A DNA stretch of 39,650 bases from Paracamarosporium sp. OC-R06-R3 (Eukaryota > Ascomycota > Dothideomycetes > Pleosporales > Didymosphaeriaceae). This document shows positions 10,114 to 18,783 of this stretch, one piece after another. The position numbers and the translations under genes were made by a program. The DNA is taken from assembly GCA_019828545.1 (NCBI GenBank), contig JACVRA010000323.1, forward strand, positions 1,026 to 40,675, read 5' to 3'. The notes beneath the pieces are model-generated. The model was not told the DNA's origin. It searched no databases and worked only from the letters and a program-made list of their open reading frames with translations. Every line of letters starts with the position of its first letter. The first letter of the stretch is position 1.

Positions 10114-11275
10114 CTAAAAATGGCGTAACCGCATGTCCTTCCCTCTAGTGATTACGACATTGGGTATTGTGTGGCGTTTATCATGAACACTCTTGATTGC
10201 TTTAACAGTATAATCGATGTGGTTGTCGGAAAGAACATGACGCGGGAGCGCAAAGCGGACTAGATTTGGTATCTTCTGCTGATCTTCGGGAGATTTCTTA
10301 TCTCACTCCCATCCGAACGGTCCAGACTCAGTTGCACGAATACCGTACCTTCTAATAAGCTCGATGGTAAACCCAACCGACGCAAAATCCCCTGGACTTT
10401 TGTTGCATCCAGCAAGAAAGTCGTCCATTTCGAGTTATACTGCATGTCCTCCTGGCGGTGCGAGAACGGCGATACCAGAGGCTTGGAGCTTCTGCGCAAA
10501 ACGTTGGACATGTACAATACGGCTCCGAAGATATGATGCTTTTGTCACCTCATAGAGGCCAGCGGATGCTGTCATCAGGTCGCGGCCGCTCACTGTACTT
10601 TGTCAGATCCATTGCATAAAATCCGAGCTAAGGTGTGGGTTTTTGACATACTCCCACCATATGAATCATTTTCGCACGTCAAAATCTGGCGCTCCTTTAA
10701 GCGAATCTGAGTAAGCCCTCATCTCGAATGCATGGAACACCGCCCATATTCGAGAGGCCATCCTTCTTCAGAGAGATGGTGAATCCATCGACGTGTGAGA
10801 GCATCTCTTGAGTAATTTCATGAATGGATTTTTCAGAGTAGCCCTCCTTATATTTATGGATAAACATAGCGTTCTCCGCAAAACGGCACGCATTGAAGAA
10901 TAAGAGCAACACGCAAAGCCTTGTATTCGTTATTGCAGAACGGGCCGTAGATTTGATTAAACATGGTTGAGCGTTCTACCTGCAAGATTTATGTGTAACC
11001 ACCAAGGGTCTTCGCGTAAATGAAATACTTTGGACTTTAGCAAAGTTCTATAGCTATGATGCTAACTCCATTATTAATTATTCGACTAGAACAACTTCGT
11101 GCCTCTTACCTGCATTACAGGCGATGTATATGTCATGATTATTGGAGCCAGAGTAGGAGGTGTCGCCGTGACGTAGGGGCTGAGAAAACGCAACATTTCC
11201 TTCTGTGCGCGGACGCGATTGCCAATTGAGTTTTCGATACCTGGGCAACCGAATCAAGATTAGCAGGGATCTCAA
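10114..11275 (-). pseudogene. Tryptophanase (beta-eliminating lyase) relic, apparently fused to the prenyltransferase
   Basis: Minus-strand sequence gives tryptophanase/tyrosine phenol-lyase motifs in order: GDTSYSGSNN (about 11150-11180), FFNACRFAENAMF, GYSEKSIHEI, the PLP loop SLKKDGLSNMGG (Lys codon 10763-10765), SYGGMSGRDL, GLYEVTKASYLRSRI, APPGGHA, and IELIRRYGIRATESGPFGWE. These enzymes use PLP to release indole (or phenol) from the amino acid. A proper intron lies at 10593-10651 (GTATGT...CTGAC...ACAG). It is broken by a frameshift at about 10697-10700 (after LLRFA), TAA at 10435-10437 (where the family has Tyr, HAVY), TGA at 10303-10305 (after GPFGWE) and TAG at 10114-10116 (RHF-stop-SGLKPV). 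The N-terminal half is largely lost. The last stop is followed in frame by the linker VNPNPSGTY and the prenyltransferase, which suggests one ancestral bifunctional protein. Confidence 0.75.
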
Positions 11276-11381
11276 AGAAAGGCCGACGCAGCCAGTACCC
11301 TATCCTCTCCTGCAACTGGTGGAAGACAAATCAGCGGCGACAGTTCCAGGAGATCGAATGAAAATGCTGTTGACGGCTGCA

Positions 11382-12313
11382 TCACAGCGTGTCGCTGTAG
11401 CCTTCTACCCCTAGCTGTCCCACCACCACTCGCGGCCAATAGAGTCGTTCTGTGTCACGCCCCCCATCACGGACATATCCGAAATTGTACACTTGAGCCA
11501 GGATCTTGAGCGGTATGCAGAAGTTGAAACCTACAGCATGGGAGCGCCCGGAGTACGAGCTTTCTTCAACGGTGGCAGCTTGAGGGTGGGGATACTTCTT
11601 CTGGGGGCGGATGTGTATTGGTCTCGCGTACGTACGTGACTGAACCTTGGCTTTTCGCACATATGGGACACCGATACGTGCTGCATGCACAGGAAAAGGC
11701 CCCCAACTTCCGAGCTGCAGGAGCGTTTTCCCGGGGTGTATGGGCGCTGGCTGATGGTTGTAACGTACAAGGTGTCCATGGCACAAGATGCTGTCAGCGA
11801 TGACCCGGTGGTTATGGTGCATGGACCATGCACATACTTCGACCGAGAAGTGTTTGCTCACGCCCCCAAGGACTGGGGTGTCATGTTGTAGCAGGGCTGA
11901 ATTGCAAGGCAAGGAATTAGATTGCTCACTACAGGATACGGCTAAGATCTCTGTCGATCTAATGGCCGAGTGGCCGCGCATTTCATCAACGGCCACACGG
12001 CTCTGGTGGCCGGTATGCCAAACGAAGTTGAGGCGTACGACATGTGGGAAGGCGGCGCTGTCGAAGCGCTACACGACAATCATTACGAAACGCTTGAGGC
12101 CGCCCTTTGTGTTAAAGGCTTTATCCTGGGAAGCGATAGATCCACCGGTAGTCACAAGCGGCTGCAGCTGGTGCAACGCCTTGTATGCAATGGTGGTGTT
12201 GCCTACATAACCCATGTAGTTGCCTGCGTAGCCCATGTAGAGCGCGGCCGCGGCGAGAGAGGGTCGCCGTGCAGGAGGTGGCGCCATGATCATCAGCAGC
12301 CCCGCAATGCGGC
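11382..12313 (-). pseudogene. FAD-linked oxidoreductase relic, copy A
   Basis: On the minus strand from about 12290 the sequence reads MAPPPARRPSLAAAALYMGY, then AYKALHQLQP, then KAFNTKGGLKRF, followed by a frame change and RFDSAAFPHVVRLNF. It is clearly homologous to the relic at 34222-34760, where the preceding part shows the BBE/PCMH-type word DLLWARRGTGQFFGPGAELT. I therefore assign both to FAD-linked oxidases. The 204-codon open stretch at 11382-11996 below it (with FSVEVCAWSMHHNHRVIAD) is in the same strand and may be the damaged C-terminal part, but I cannot match it to the family. Stops and frame changes rule out a working gene. Confidence 0.5.
12060..12313. repeat. Dispersed duplicate of 34222-34484
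   Basis: Nucleotide-level similarity to 34222-34484 in the same orientation. Shared words include CGCTTGAGGCCGCC, GTTAAAGGCTT, GCGCGGCCGCG, and GAGAGAGGGTCGCCGTGCAG continuing into GAGGTGGCGCC. Both copies lie within relics of the same gene. This copy also holds a 21-bp tandem duplication at 12198-12239 (units starting GTTGCCT and ending CCCATGTA). Confidence 0.7.
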
Positions 12314-12373
12314 CCTACCTACGCCTCCATCTGATACGCGTCGTACCCCACAACCGAAGTCACCACAGCCATC

Positions 12374-13100
12374 GTGACTCTCCGCCTTATCTCACGTCGC
12401 CTGAAGGAGCAAGGTCGCTGGCAGGCCGATGATAGTATGATTGCCCTGGCCATGATCGTGATTCTTGCGATGACAGTCTCGCTATCCGTCAACGTTTCCA
12501 TGGATTTTGGTCATCTGCGCACCCTGCTTGAGGAGGACGCTACAGTTACTCCGAAACTGTCGCCATTGTCGTGTGGTATTACGGCACTTATGCTATATCT
12601 TTTTATGTTTGCCAAACTGCCCGTCGTGATTTTACTCGTGCGCCTTTTCATCACCTCTAACAATCGATTGGGCCCCTTGCTTTAGATCTTGTTAGTTTCC
12701 TGTTGCTCTGGGAATAGTCTCATGACCGCCCCTCGTTTGGAAAGTGCGACCTGGCGAGGAAGAATTGGATGTCCCGCCTCCCTGGCAAAGGCTGAGATCC
12801 AACGTCTTATCTCTACATAAGAAACTTCTCCGGAGATACGTCTCACATAATTCATCACTACGCGCTGATAGTCTAAAGTGCCTTCGGCCTTTCTTGACTT
12901 CCTTTACGCTTTTTACCCTGTCACATCTGCAGATGAAACAGTCGAGGAAGATTATCACCATGCTCACCATCAGCCTTGTTTTCATTTTCATAGCTACTAC
13001 AGTCGCCTCGCTCGAAGCTCGCGACCCAACTTCATATGTCCCCAAATTAGATTCCCCACACCAACAACGGACATATTTCAACTGCGACCGTTCCCCTTGA
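12374..13100 (+). pseudogene. Rhodopsin-domain (PTH11-like) membrane protein relic
   Basis: Plus-strand stretch beginning LRLISRRLKEQGRWQADDSM followed by hydrophobic helices (IALAMIVILAMTVSL and MLYLFMFAKLPVVILLVRLF) up to a stop near 12685. About 230 bp further on comes LQMKQSRKIITMLTISLVF, another helix-like piece. The LRxxSRR....QADD start and the W/L-K-LQM...RK step between helices match the fungal rhodopsin-domain family, of which an intact member lies at 14918-16228 on the other strand. Central parts are missing and frames are broken, so it is a relic. Role when active: multi-pass plasma-membrane protein of unknown ligand. Confidence 0.5.
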
Positions 13101-13400
13101 AGTCCAGAACGCCGGGGAATCCGCGTTTCCCTGCAAGTCGCGTTTCCCTGCAAGTGAAGACCTTTGTACATCCTGTAAGAGTGGGAACAGACAGGATAGT
13201 AGGGGGGAGATTTTACTACATGCAATTAAGGGCTCATCTCAGCGAGAAGCATTTAGCAAACATTTAGCCTGCTTGGCGTAATACGAATTTTACCTTACCA
13301 TAACACCAATGTTCTTTTGAGAGCCACGAAGATTGATTATACTATGATGAACGAAGACCCCCAGTGGCGAAGCAAGACACGACTACATAGACATATCCCG

Positions 13401-14316
13401 CTATTCATGAAACTCGCGCCTCGATTCATCGACAGTTTCCCCTCCAAAGCCGATCACAATCTCTTTCCTCAGCGAGCTCCCCACCCCCGTTTCACCCAAC
13501 GCTTTGAGAAAGCAATCTACAAAGTTGCCTAGCGGGATGGCGGAGAACGCTTTGTCAACACCCCTGCGCTGCATCAATCGCATCCTGATACTCCTTGTCC
13601 AGTTCGGAGTTTGTGTAGGGGGCTACGATCTTCAGAACATCCATGTTCTTGGCCCCTCCCGGGACAGACTCAAGCTATCGCCCGATGGTCAGCGCCAGCG
13701 CATAGATACCGGAATTGGAGGCACAGTACGCAGGGTAGAGCCCCGGGGGGACGCATGCCCGGGACAAGCCCTTTACGACCAAACTCAACTTGAGGTCTTA
13801 CAGGGCCAGCTGCAGGAGGTGAGGAACCCAGAGCTCAGCCACGATCGCGGCGGCAGTAAGGTTAGTGGTTATGTGTAGGGGATATAGAGGCGGAGCCGAA
13901 GAAGCTGAAGGTTTTTCAGATCCCCACGTTCGTGCGGATGGAGTTGAGGGTGGGGAAGGTGGTGTGGAGGTCATAGACGTGAGTGGGGAAGGGCACCAAG
14001 GTTGATGATGTCGAACTAGGTAGGTTGGCCGCATGTCAGCGGTGGAGTGTCGCGCCATGCATGTGGGTGAGTAGTCAAGGTGTTTGCTTACCCGTCATGT
14101 CCCGAGTCCGGACATTTCCTTGGATAGGGTGTCTCGTGTGTGTTGATCGCGTTCTGTAGCGACGACCTTCTTGCCTAGGCCGTGAGAACGACGAGCAAGG
14201 TATTCGCCGATCCCAGATGGGCTGCCAGTGATGAGGTTGGAAGTATGCTGATAGAAGGTGTTGATAACAAGCTGCTTGGTTGCGATCAAGTCCGAGATAA
14301 GATTTAAATAGATCAC
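13401..14316 (-). pseudogene. Short-chain dehydrogenase/reductase relic
   Basis: Minus strand. The N-terminal Rossmann signature NLITGSPSGIGEYLARRS (about 14185-14245) is followed by KKVVATERD. The frame then fails. Much further down come ASNSGIYALALTIG (the YxxxK-region helix, with the Lys lost) and APYTNSELDKEYQDAIDA, ending KEIVIGFGGETVDESRREF at 13401. The C-terminal words match SDRs of the 1-acyl-dihydroxyacetone-phosphate reductase-like group. Several stops and frame changes lie between the ends, so it is not functional. It belongs to the same decayed block as the relics at 8993-13100. Confidence 0.6.
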
Positions 14317-14917
14317 TAGGGTTGGAAGCGGAGAATTGCTTCTGTACTACCTTCCTCCGCCGGAGGCATTATATATTATGGACCGAAAATGAGTCTCTCC
14401 TTGGATCAATCAGTACAAGTTAAAGATGAATTGAATAAATCATAATTCAATAGCTATTCAGTTTATAAGATTTTATTTTCTAATTTTCAAGAGGTTCTAG
14501 AGTAAGCAGATAATTAATATAGGTAGATAGTAAAACCCATCATACATTACTAGTAGTGAACTTAGTAAGAGCCTAATAAATCTACTGATATTATTATATA
14601 GCACCTTTCTTGAAGAGCATTTCTAAGCGTTAGTAGACAATTTTTGACTCCTATTGTAGTATGTTATACATGCAGTCGTGACCAATCCAAATATGCAAAT
14701 GATGGCCCCCATGCTTGTGAGACCATTTTCATCACAGGCAGAGACAGCTGTACGAAACAACAATACAGGCTCGCAGAGTCCTTTCGCATATTTAGGCTCC
14801 AGAATGTCTATGTTACCTTCGTCATAGGCTTTCACTAATGTAATAGATAACAGGAAGCGCTGCGCCCACAGAACAGAATCATGGCTTCCGTAAAGACAAT
14901 ACAGCAATATGAGAAGC
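14317..14917. other. AT-rich spacer between dead block and intact genes
   Basis: 14380-14620 is markedly AT-rich with TA-rich words, resembling a short RIP-mutated remnant. 14623-14907 (minus) holds a ~94-codon open frame with one hydrophobic segment (IICIFGLVTTACI) but no recognised family. It may be a downstream fragment of the rhodopsin-domain neighbourhood. No confident gene. Confidence 0.4.
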
Positions 14918-16228
14918 TCAAGTTCGATTCACATTCCAAGACTGAGTAATGTGTATTCCGTTCTCGCCAGGAATTACCGAATGAGACCGAGGCATTGTCC
15001 TGTCCATCTCGAACACTTCTTCCTCATGTTGGTCGAGTGGCCGCAAGCTTTCCGTGTCAGATGTTGACACCAGATTATGTACTTTGCCACGAGTTCGCCT
15101 GGAGCCAATCGTTTCAAGGTATCTCGCGTTATCAGCGACATGGACATCGCGCGTGCGCGACGAGGACATACGACCGAAAGGGCTCCAAAGCGCTATTCTG
15201 CGTAACGCAGGTGGCATGATGGGGACACATGCCAGCACAATCCCCAAGTGGGTCTCAATGGCGCTGAAGAAGAATAGGAGGGCGTATTGGTAGGTGATAT
15301 CGGGGCTCGAGACTCTACTGCGCCAGGCAATGCGGATGAGGTCAAAGACACAGATGCTGTCGAGTGAATGGATTAACGCTCGGATACGCAGACGAGATAA
15401 TATGCACGGGTTAATGGCTACTTACACAAGACCTATCATGAACATGAGGGATATTCCCAATTTCTTTCTAACGTCCATCTTCAAGCGCCAAAGCACTGGT
15501 ATTGGAAGCATGGCAAGCCCAAAATCCCAAAGGAAGATTATGATGTGAGTAGAGTAGTAGGCGTCGAGGAAGCTACCACATTTTCCGTTGGGTATCGACT
15601 TATCCCATTGGAAAGCTAGGGGACGGCAAAGTAGCATGGTCTGCAAAAACACAGCAATTGCCCATATAACTTGAAGCGCTAGATAGACATAACAAACCCT
15701 AATAAACCAAGGCAAACGGAAGATCTTGATGTACGTATCGAGCATGGAAACTTTGATGAAAAGGAGAGACCAGCTCCACAAGGCAGAAACCGCAACTTGG
15801 AGCTGCGTGACAATGTATTAGCAACTCCAAGAGTGGGTGAGCGGACATTACATACCTTCGAAAATGTAAATACATCCGACTGACTTAGCCCACCGATATG
15901 CATGCCCATTCCATGTTGTACCGCTGTAAAGCAGTCAGTATACCTTGGCGGAAAGGAAGTGCCACATGAGGGCATTACATGGTCCCAAACATGCTGTCGT
16001 AGCCAGGGCAAGAATCTAAGTGCCACTATCAGTAGTCGACTAGTCATAGAGAACTTCAAAGCATACTAGAGCTATAAGAATTGAGTAGTCGCTGAGCTGG
16101 AGGGCCGTCGCCTTTATTTGCCTACTCCAAAATCGTAGAGTGATAGCTACGAGGGCGATGACCTGGAAGACTACGGCCACAGTGAAATAGACGGTACCTT
16201 GAGGATTTTCACTAAACGGATATGGCAT
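14918..16228 (-). CDS. Rhodopsin-domain (PTH11-like) integral membrane protein
   Basis: Five exons on the minus strand: 16067-16228, 15979-16015, 15856-15923, 15426-15802, 14918-15356. All introns (51-69 nt) have GT/AG ends and keep frame, giving 360 aa. Start is ATG 16228. Several hydrophobic helices are visible: FTVAVVFQVIALVAITLRFW, ILIALILALATTACL, LYLWSWSLLF-like region around IKVSMLDTYIKIF, VYLALQVIWAIAVFLQTMLL, STHIIIFLWDFGLAMLPIPV, GISLMFMIGLVICVF, and THLGIVLACVPIMPP. A polar Ser/Arg-rich cytoplasmic tail follows. Words such as LRFWSRQ, WDKSIPNGKC, LPIPVLWRLKM and ETHLGIVLACVP mark the fungal rhodopsin-domain family, related to PTH11. These sit near many secondary-metabolite clusters with unclear role. 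It is divergent from the transcription factor gene at 16736. Confidence 0.85.
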
Positions 16229-16735
16229 GGTGACAGTATATTCAAAACCAAGGCGTATGCCGAATTTTCATCAGAAACAACACTCCACATTTAAAGAAAA
16301 ACCCACGGAAAACGGTCAAGGCTGAAAGAACTGAAGGTCCCGGCGTCAGCCTGGCTAAATACAATGGTGGGGCCGACGGTACGCCCCATGATTACTGCTG
16401 ATCTAAGGCAGCCAGGAAAAGTCAACCAAAAGTTGAGCACGCACTCATAGCGATATGTAATTGGAGGGCGCTACGATACATGGGACGGCGCCACCCGACA
16501 GGCGAATCCGCCACTCCCGCTTGCTCCCGTATATCTACCGTATATTGCACGCTGACCGGGCGCTTTCCCGAAAGGGAATGTCATTGCAGGGGGGAATGCC
16601 GGACCCAAGTTAGCGGGTACCTTCTGGATATATTTTGGCATGCGACGCAGTCCGCTATTTAACGATTTGTTAAGCAGCACACGATCTTGGAAGCGAAGCG
16701 GGAATAACGTTTGGGGTAGATCATCAAATGTAGAC
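16229..16735. promoter_or_regulatory. Shared 5' region of rhodopsin-domain and bANK genes
   Basis: 507 bp between two divergently transcribed starts (16228 minus, 16736 plus). No gene is seen inside. It presumably carries both promoters, but I could not pick a convincing TATA box or operator. Confidence 0.5.
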
Positions 16736-17872
16736 ATGGTGATTCCAACGACCTCAGTCAACGATGACGGATTGGAGACCGCTGCCGCGAACACCTTCAA
16801 CACAGATGCGCGACAGAAAAAACGCTTGCAGAACCGGGCTGCCCAGCGCACATACCGTAATGGGATCCTAGACAATGTTGATTCTGGAACTTTGACCTAA
16901 CAATCACTAGGGGAAAAGCTCAAACGCCGAATCAAAGAGCTAGAGCGCTGGCGAGATGTGGCGCTGACCCTTACATCGCCAGATGAGGGTGCCTCTTGCA
17001 CCATGGAAGGACAAATTGAGAGTCAGTCGTCTCAAGAAAGCTTACAGCAGCACAGAAATAAACAAAAAAATGGTCCACAAGCACCAAGTCAGCACGTACC
17101 ATCCGTATCAACTCTACAACCGGAACGCGAATGTCCTGACACTTCGTTACCAAGAGTATCTCGCACTACGCCCGAACAAGAAGATGAGTCCTTGTTTGTT
17201 GATTGGAACTACTCATCGGGGCTAGCCCCATGTCTCACCCACGACTCGCTACCAGAAACACTTGATGATGTGCTGCTCTCGGAGCAAATAATTCATGATG
17301 ACCGTTCCATGACTAAGGTAATACACGACTGATCTGGGATTCTCCAACAACACCATATTAACTAGCATTACAATCAGACCTTGCCGTCCCTCGACACGTC
17401 CCTCACAACGTCACCGACAAGATTGCAGTGTGATGATGGGAAAACTGTCCTTCATCTTGCAGCCGAGCGCAACCAAAATCATACAGTTCGCCTCTTTCTC
17501 CAGCGAATGCTAGACCCTAACGTCCAAGATGGGAAAGGACGGACGGCTCTGCACCTAGCCATCGAGAACGGCCACACGGCAATCGTAAGCATTCTTATTG
17601 GACAAAAATGTGGACGGAGTATAAATCAGGCGGCCAACATTGAAGTAGACGTCAATGCTCAGGATATCAAGGGAAGATCTCCTTTACACACCGCAGTTAG
17701 GGCGGGAAATCAAGCCATACTTGAACTTCTCTTGCATAGACCAGACATACGGGCAGATGTGAAAGATCGGGAAGGACACACTCCTTTGCATCAGGCTGTG
17801 ATAGCTGGAAATGATGAAATCGTGCAAGTTTTAGTGGAAAAGGGGGCTGACTTCAACATCCGTGTTGGTTAA
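16736..17872 (+). CDS. bANK transcription factor (bZIP-like basic region + ankyrin repeats)
   Basis: Three exons, 16736-16856, 16911-17317 and 17378-17872, give 340 aa. Both introns (54 and 60 nt) have canonical ends, and splicing restores RTYR-EKLKRRIKELE exactly. Residues 26-50 are a bZIP-type basic region with the N-x2-A-Q-R core (QNRAAQRTYR). No heptad leucine zipper follows. After a polar, low-complexity middle come four ankyrin repeats (about 193-340; DGKTVLHLAAERN, GRTALHLAIENGHTAIV, GRSPLHTAVRAGN, GHTPLHQAVIAGNDEIV). This is the architecture of bANK regulators such as TOXE of Cochliobolus and ApsR of the apsidicin cluster, which act on their own pathway genes. An ATG at 16640 in the same frame is possible, but 16736 sits closer to the conserved part. 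It lies at the edge of the PKS cluster, so a pathway regulator is the natural reading. Confidence 0.85.
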
Positions 17873-18210
17873 ACCTGTGGTGCGCGGCCCATAGATCCAT
17901 AGCTGTCCTTGATCACTTCGGCGCAGTGGAACCTAAATTGATTTCTGGCTGACGAAAACAGACCTAATTCAGGTCAAATCAGTACCGTAACCATATGGTT
18001 GATAGTAACAGCAAGGTCGAGTTCGTATTGTTTACTATTACAAAGGTCGTGACACTATATGAAAGTAAACAAACTCAAGGTGGACTGATTACATAACGGT
18101 AAATTGTTGGTCTCTGTTATCTATAGTAGCGACCCACCGTTAGCGAATCAAGACTGAAGAACTCATTATTAGAAGATTTACCAACGGGACTTGGTATTCG
18201 CCGTCTAGAT
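17873..18210. other. Intergenic between convergent genes
   Basis: 338 bp downstream of the bANK gene with no open frame of note. It probably holds the 3' ends of the flanking transcripts. No repeat or RNA was seen. Confidence 0.4.
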
Positions 18211-18783
18211 TTAATAACATAGTGATTGATGAGCCAGGGAATCGGGGTTACTCCAATCAAGCTGCACACTGGAAGCTGGTTCGTCAGGTATAGTAAAAAG
18301 GTTAGGCGTTAGTCTTACGGTTTCAGGAGCGATGTTTCCGGCCTCGAGCTCCGTTCTTCGCGTAGCGCAGTCGGGCTTAGCAATCCACGCTATTCTCACC
18401 AAACCATACATTTGCAACGACTGCCAAAGTCGTTGTGTACTATAAGGGTAACGGCTTAGTAAAGGTACAGCATTCAGAGCGAAGATCCGCCGCGGTACCG
18501 ACTCACTAGGGTCCCACGCTGGGCCAACATCAACTCGATTAATCCATGCTCTTTTCTTTAGACATAGGATGACCTCCAACAACCGGGTTATTTCTCCCAC
18601 CCTGTCAAAACCTGATAGATCATGGGGATTCAATCTAGAATACTGTTGATGGCTAGGCCAGCGAGCTTTGTATAGCATATTGTTAATGTATCCATGAGTA
18701 TAGTACAAGACGTTAAACAATCTTACACAAACGACCCTGAGTATCTTCTTCCCAATCGTCACTCCCAACCCCCGTTTTAGCAT
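18211..18783 (-). CDS. Unassigned 190-codon ORF overlapping the FAD oxidase 3' end
   Basis: Open from ATG 18783 to 18211, overlapping the last 71 bp of the FAD oxidase gene in another frame of the same strand. The first ~40 codons are likely spurious, but the remainder has protein-like composition (SRLNPHDLSGFDRVGEITRL, DPSESVPRRIFALNAVPLLS, RLWQSLQMYGLVRIAWIA). I recognise no family, signal peptide or motif. It could be a separate downstream gene starting at a later Met, an alternative 3' exon, or a chance ORF. Given that overlap, existence as a gene is uncertain. Confidence 0.3.
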   Translation of the reverse strand: MLKRGLGVTIGKKILRVVCVRLFNVLYYTHGYINNMLYKARWPSHQQYSRLNPHDLSGFDRVGEITRLLEVILCLKKRAWINRVDVGPAWDPSESVPRRIFALNAVPLLSRYPYSTQRLWQSLQMYGLVRIAWIAKPDCATRRTELEAGNIAPETVRLTPNLFTIPDEPASSVQLDWSNPDSLAHQSLCY

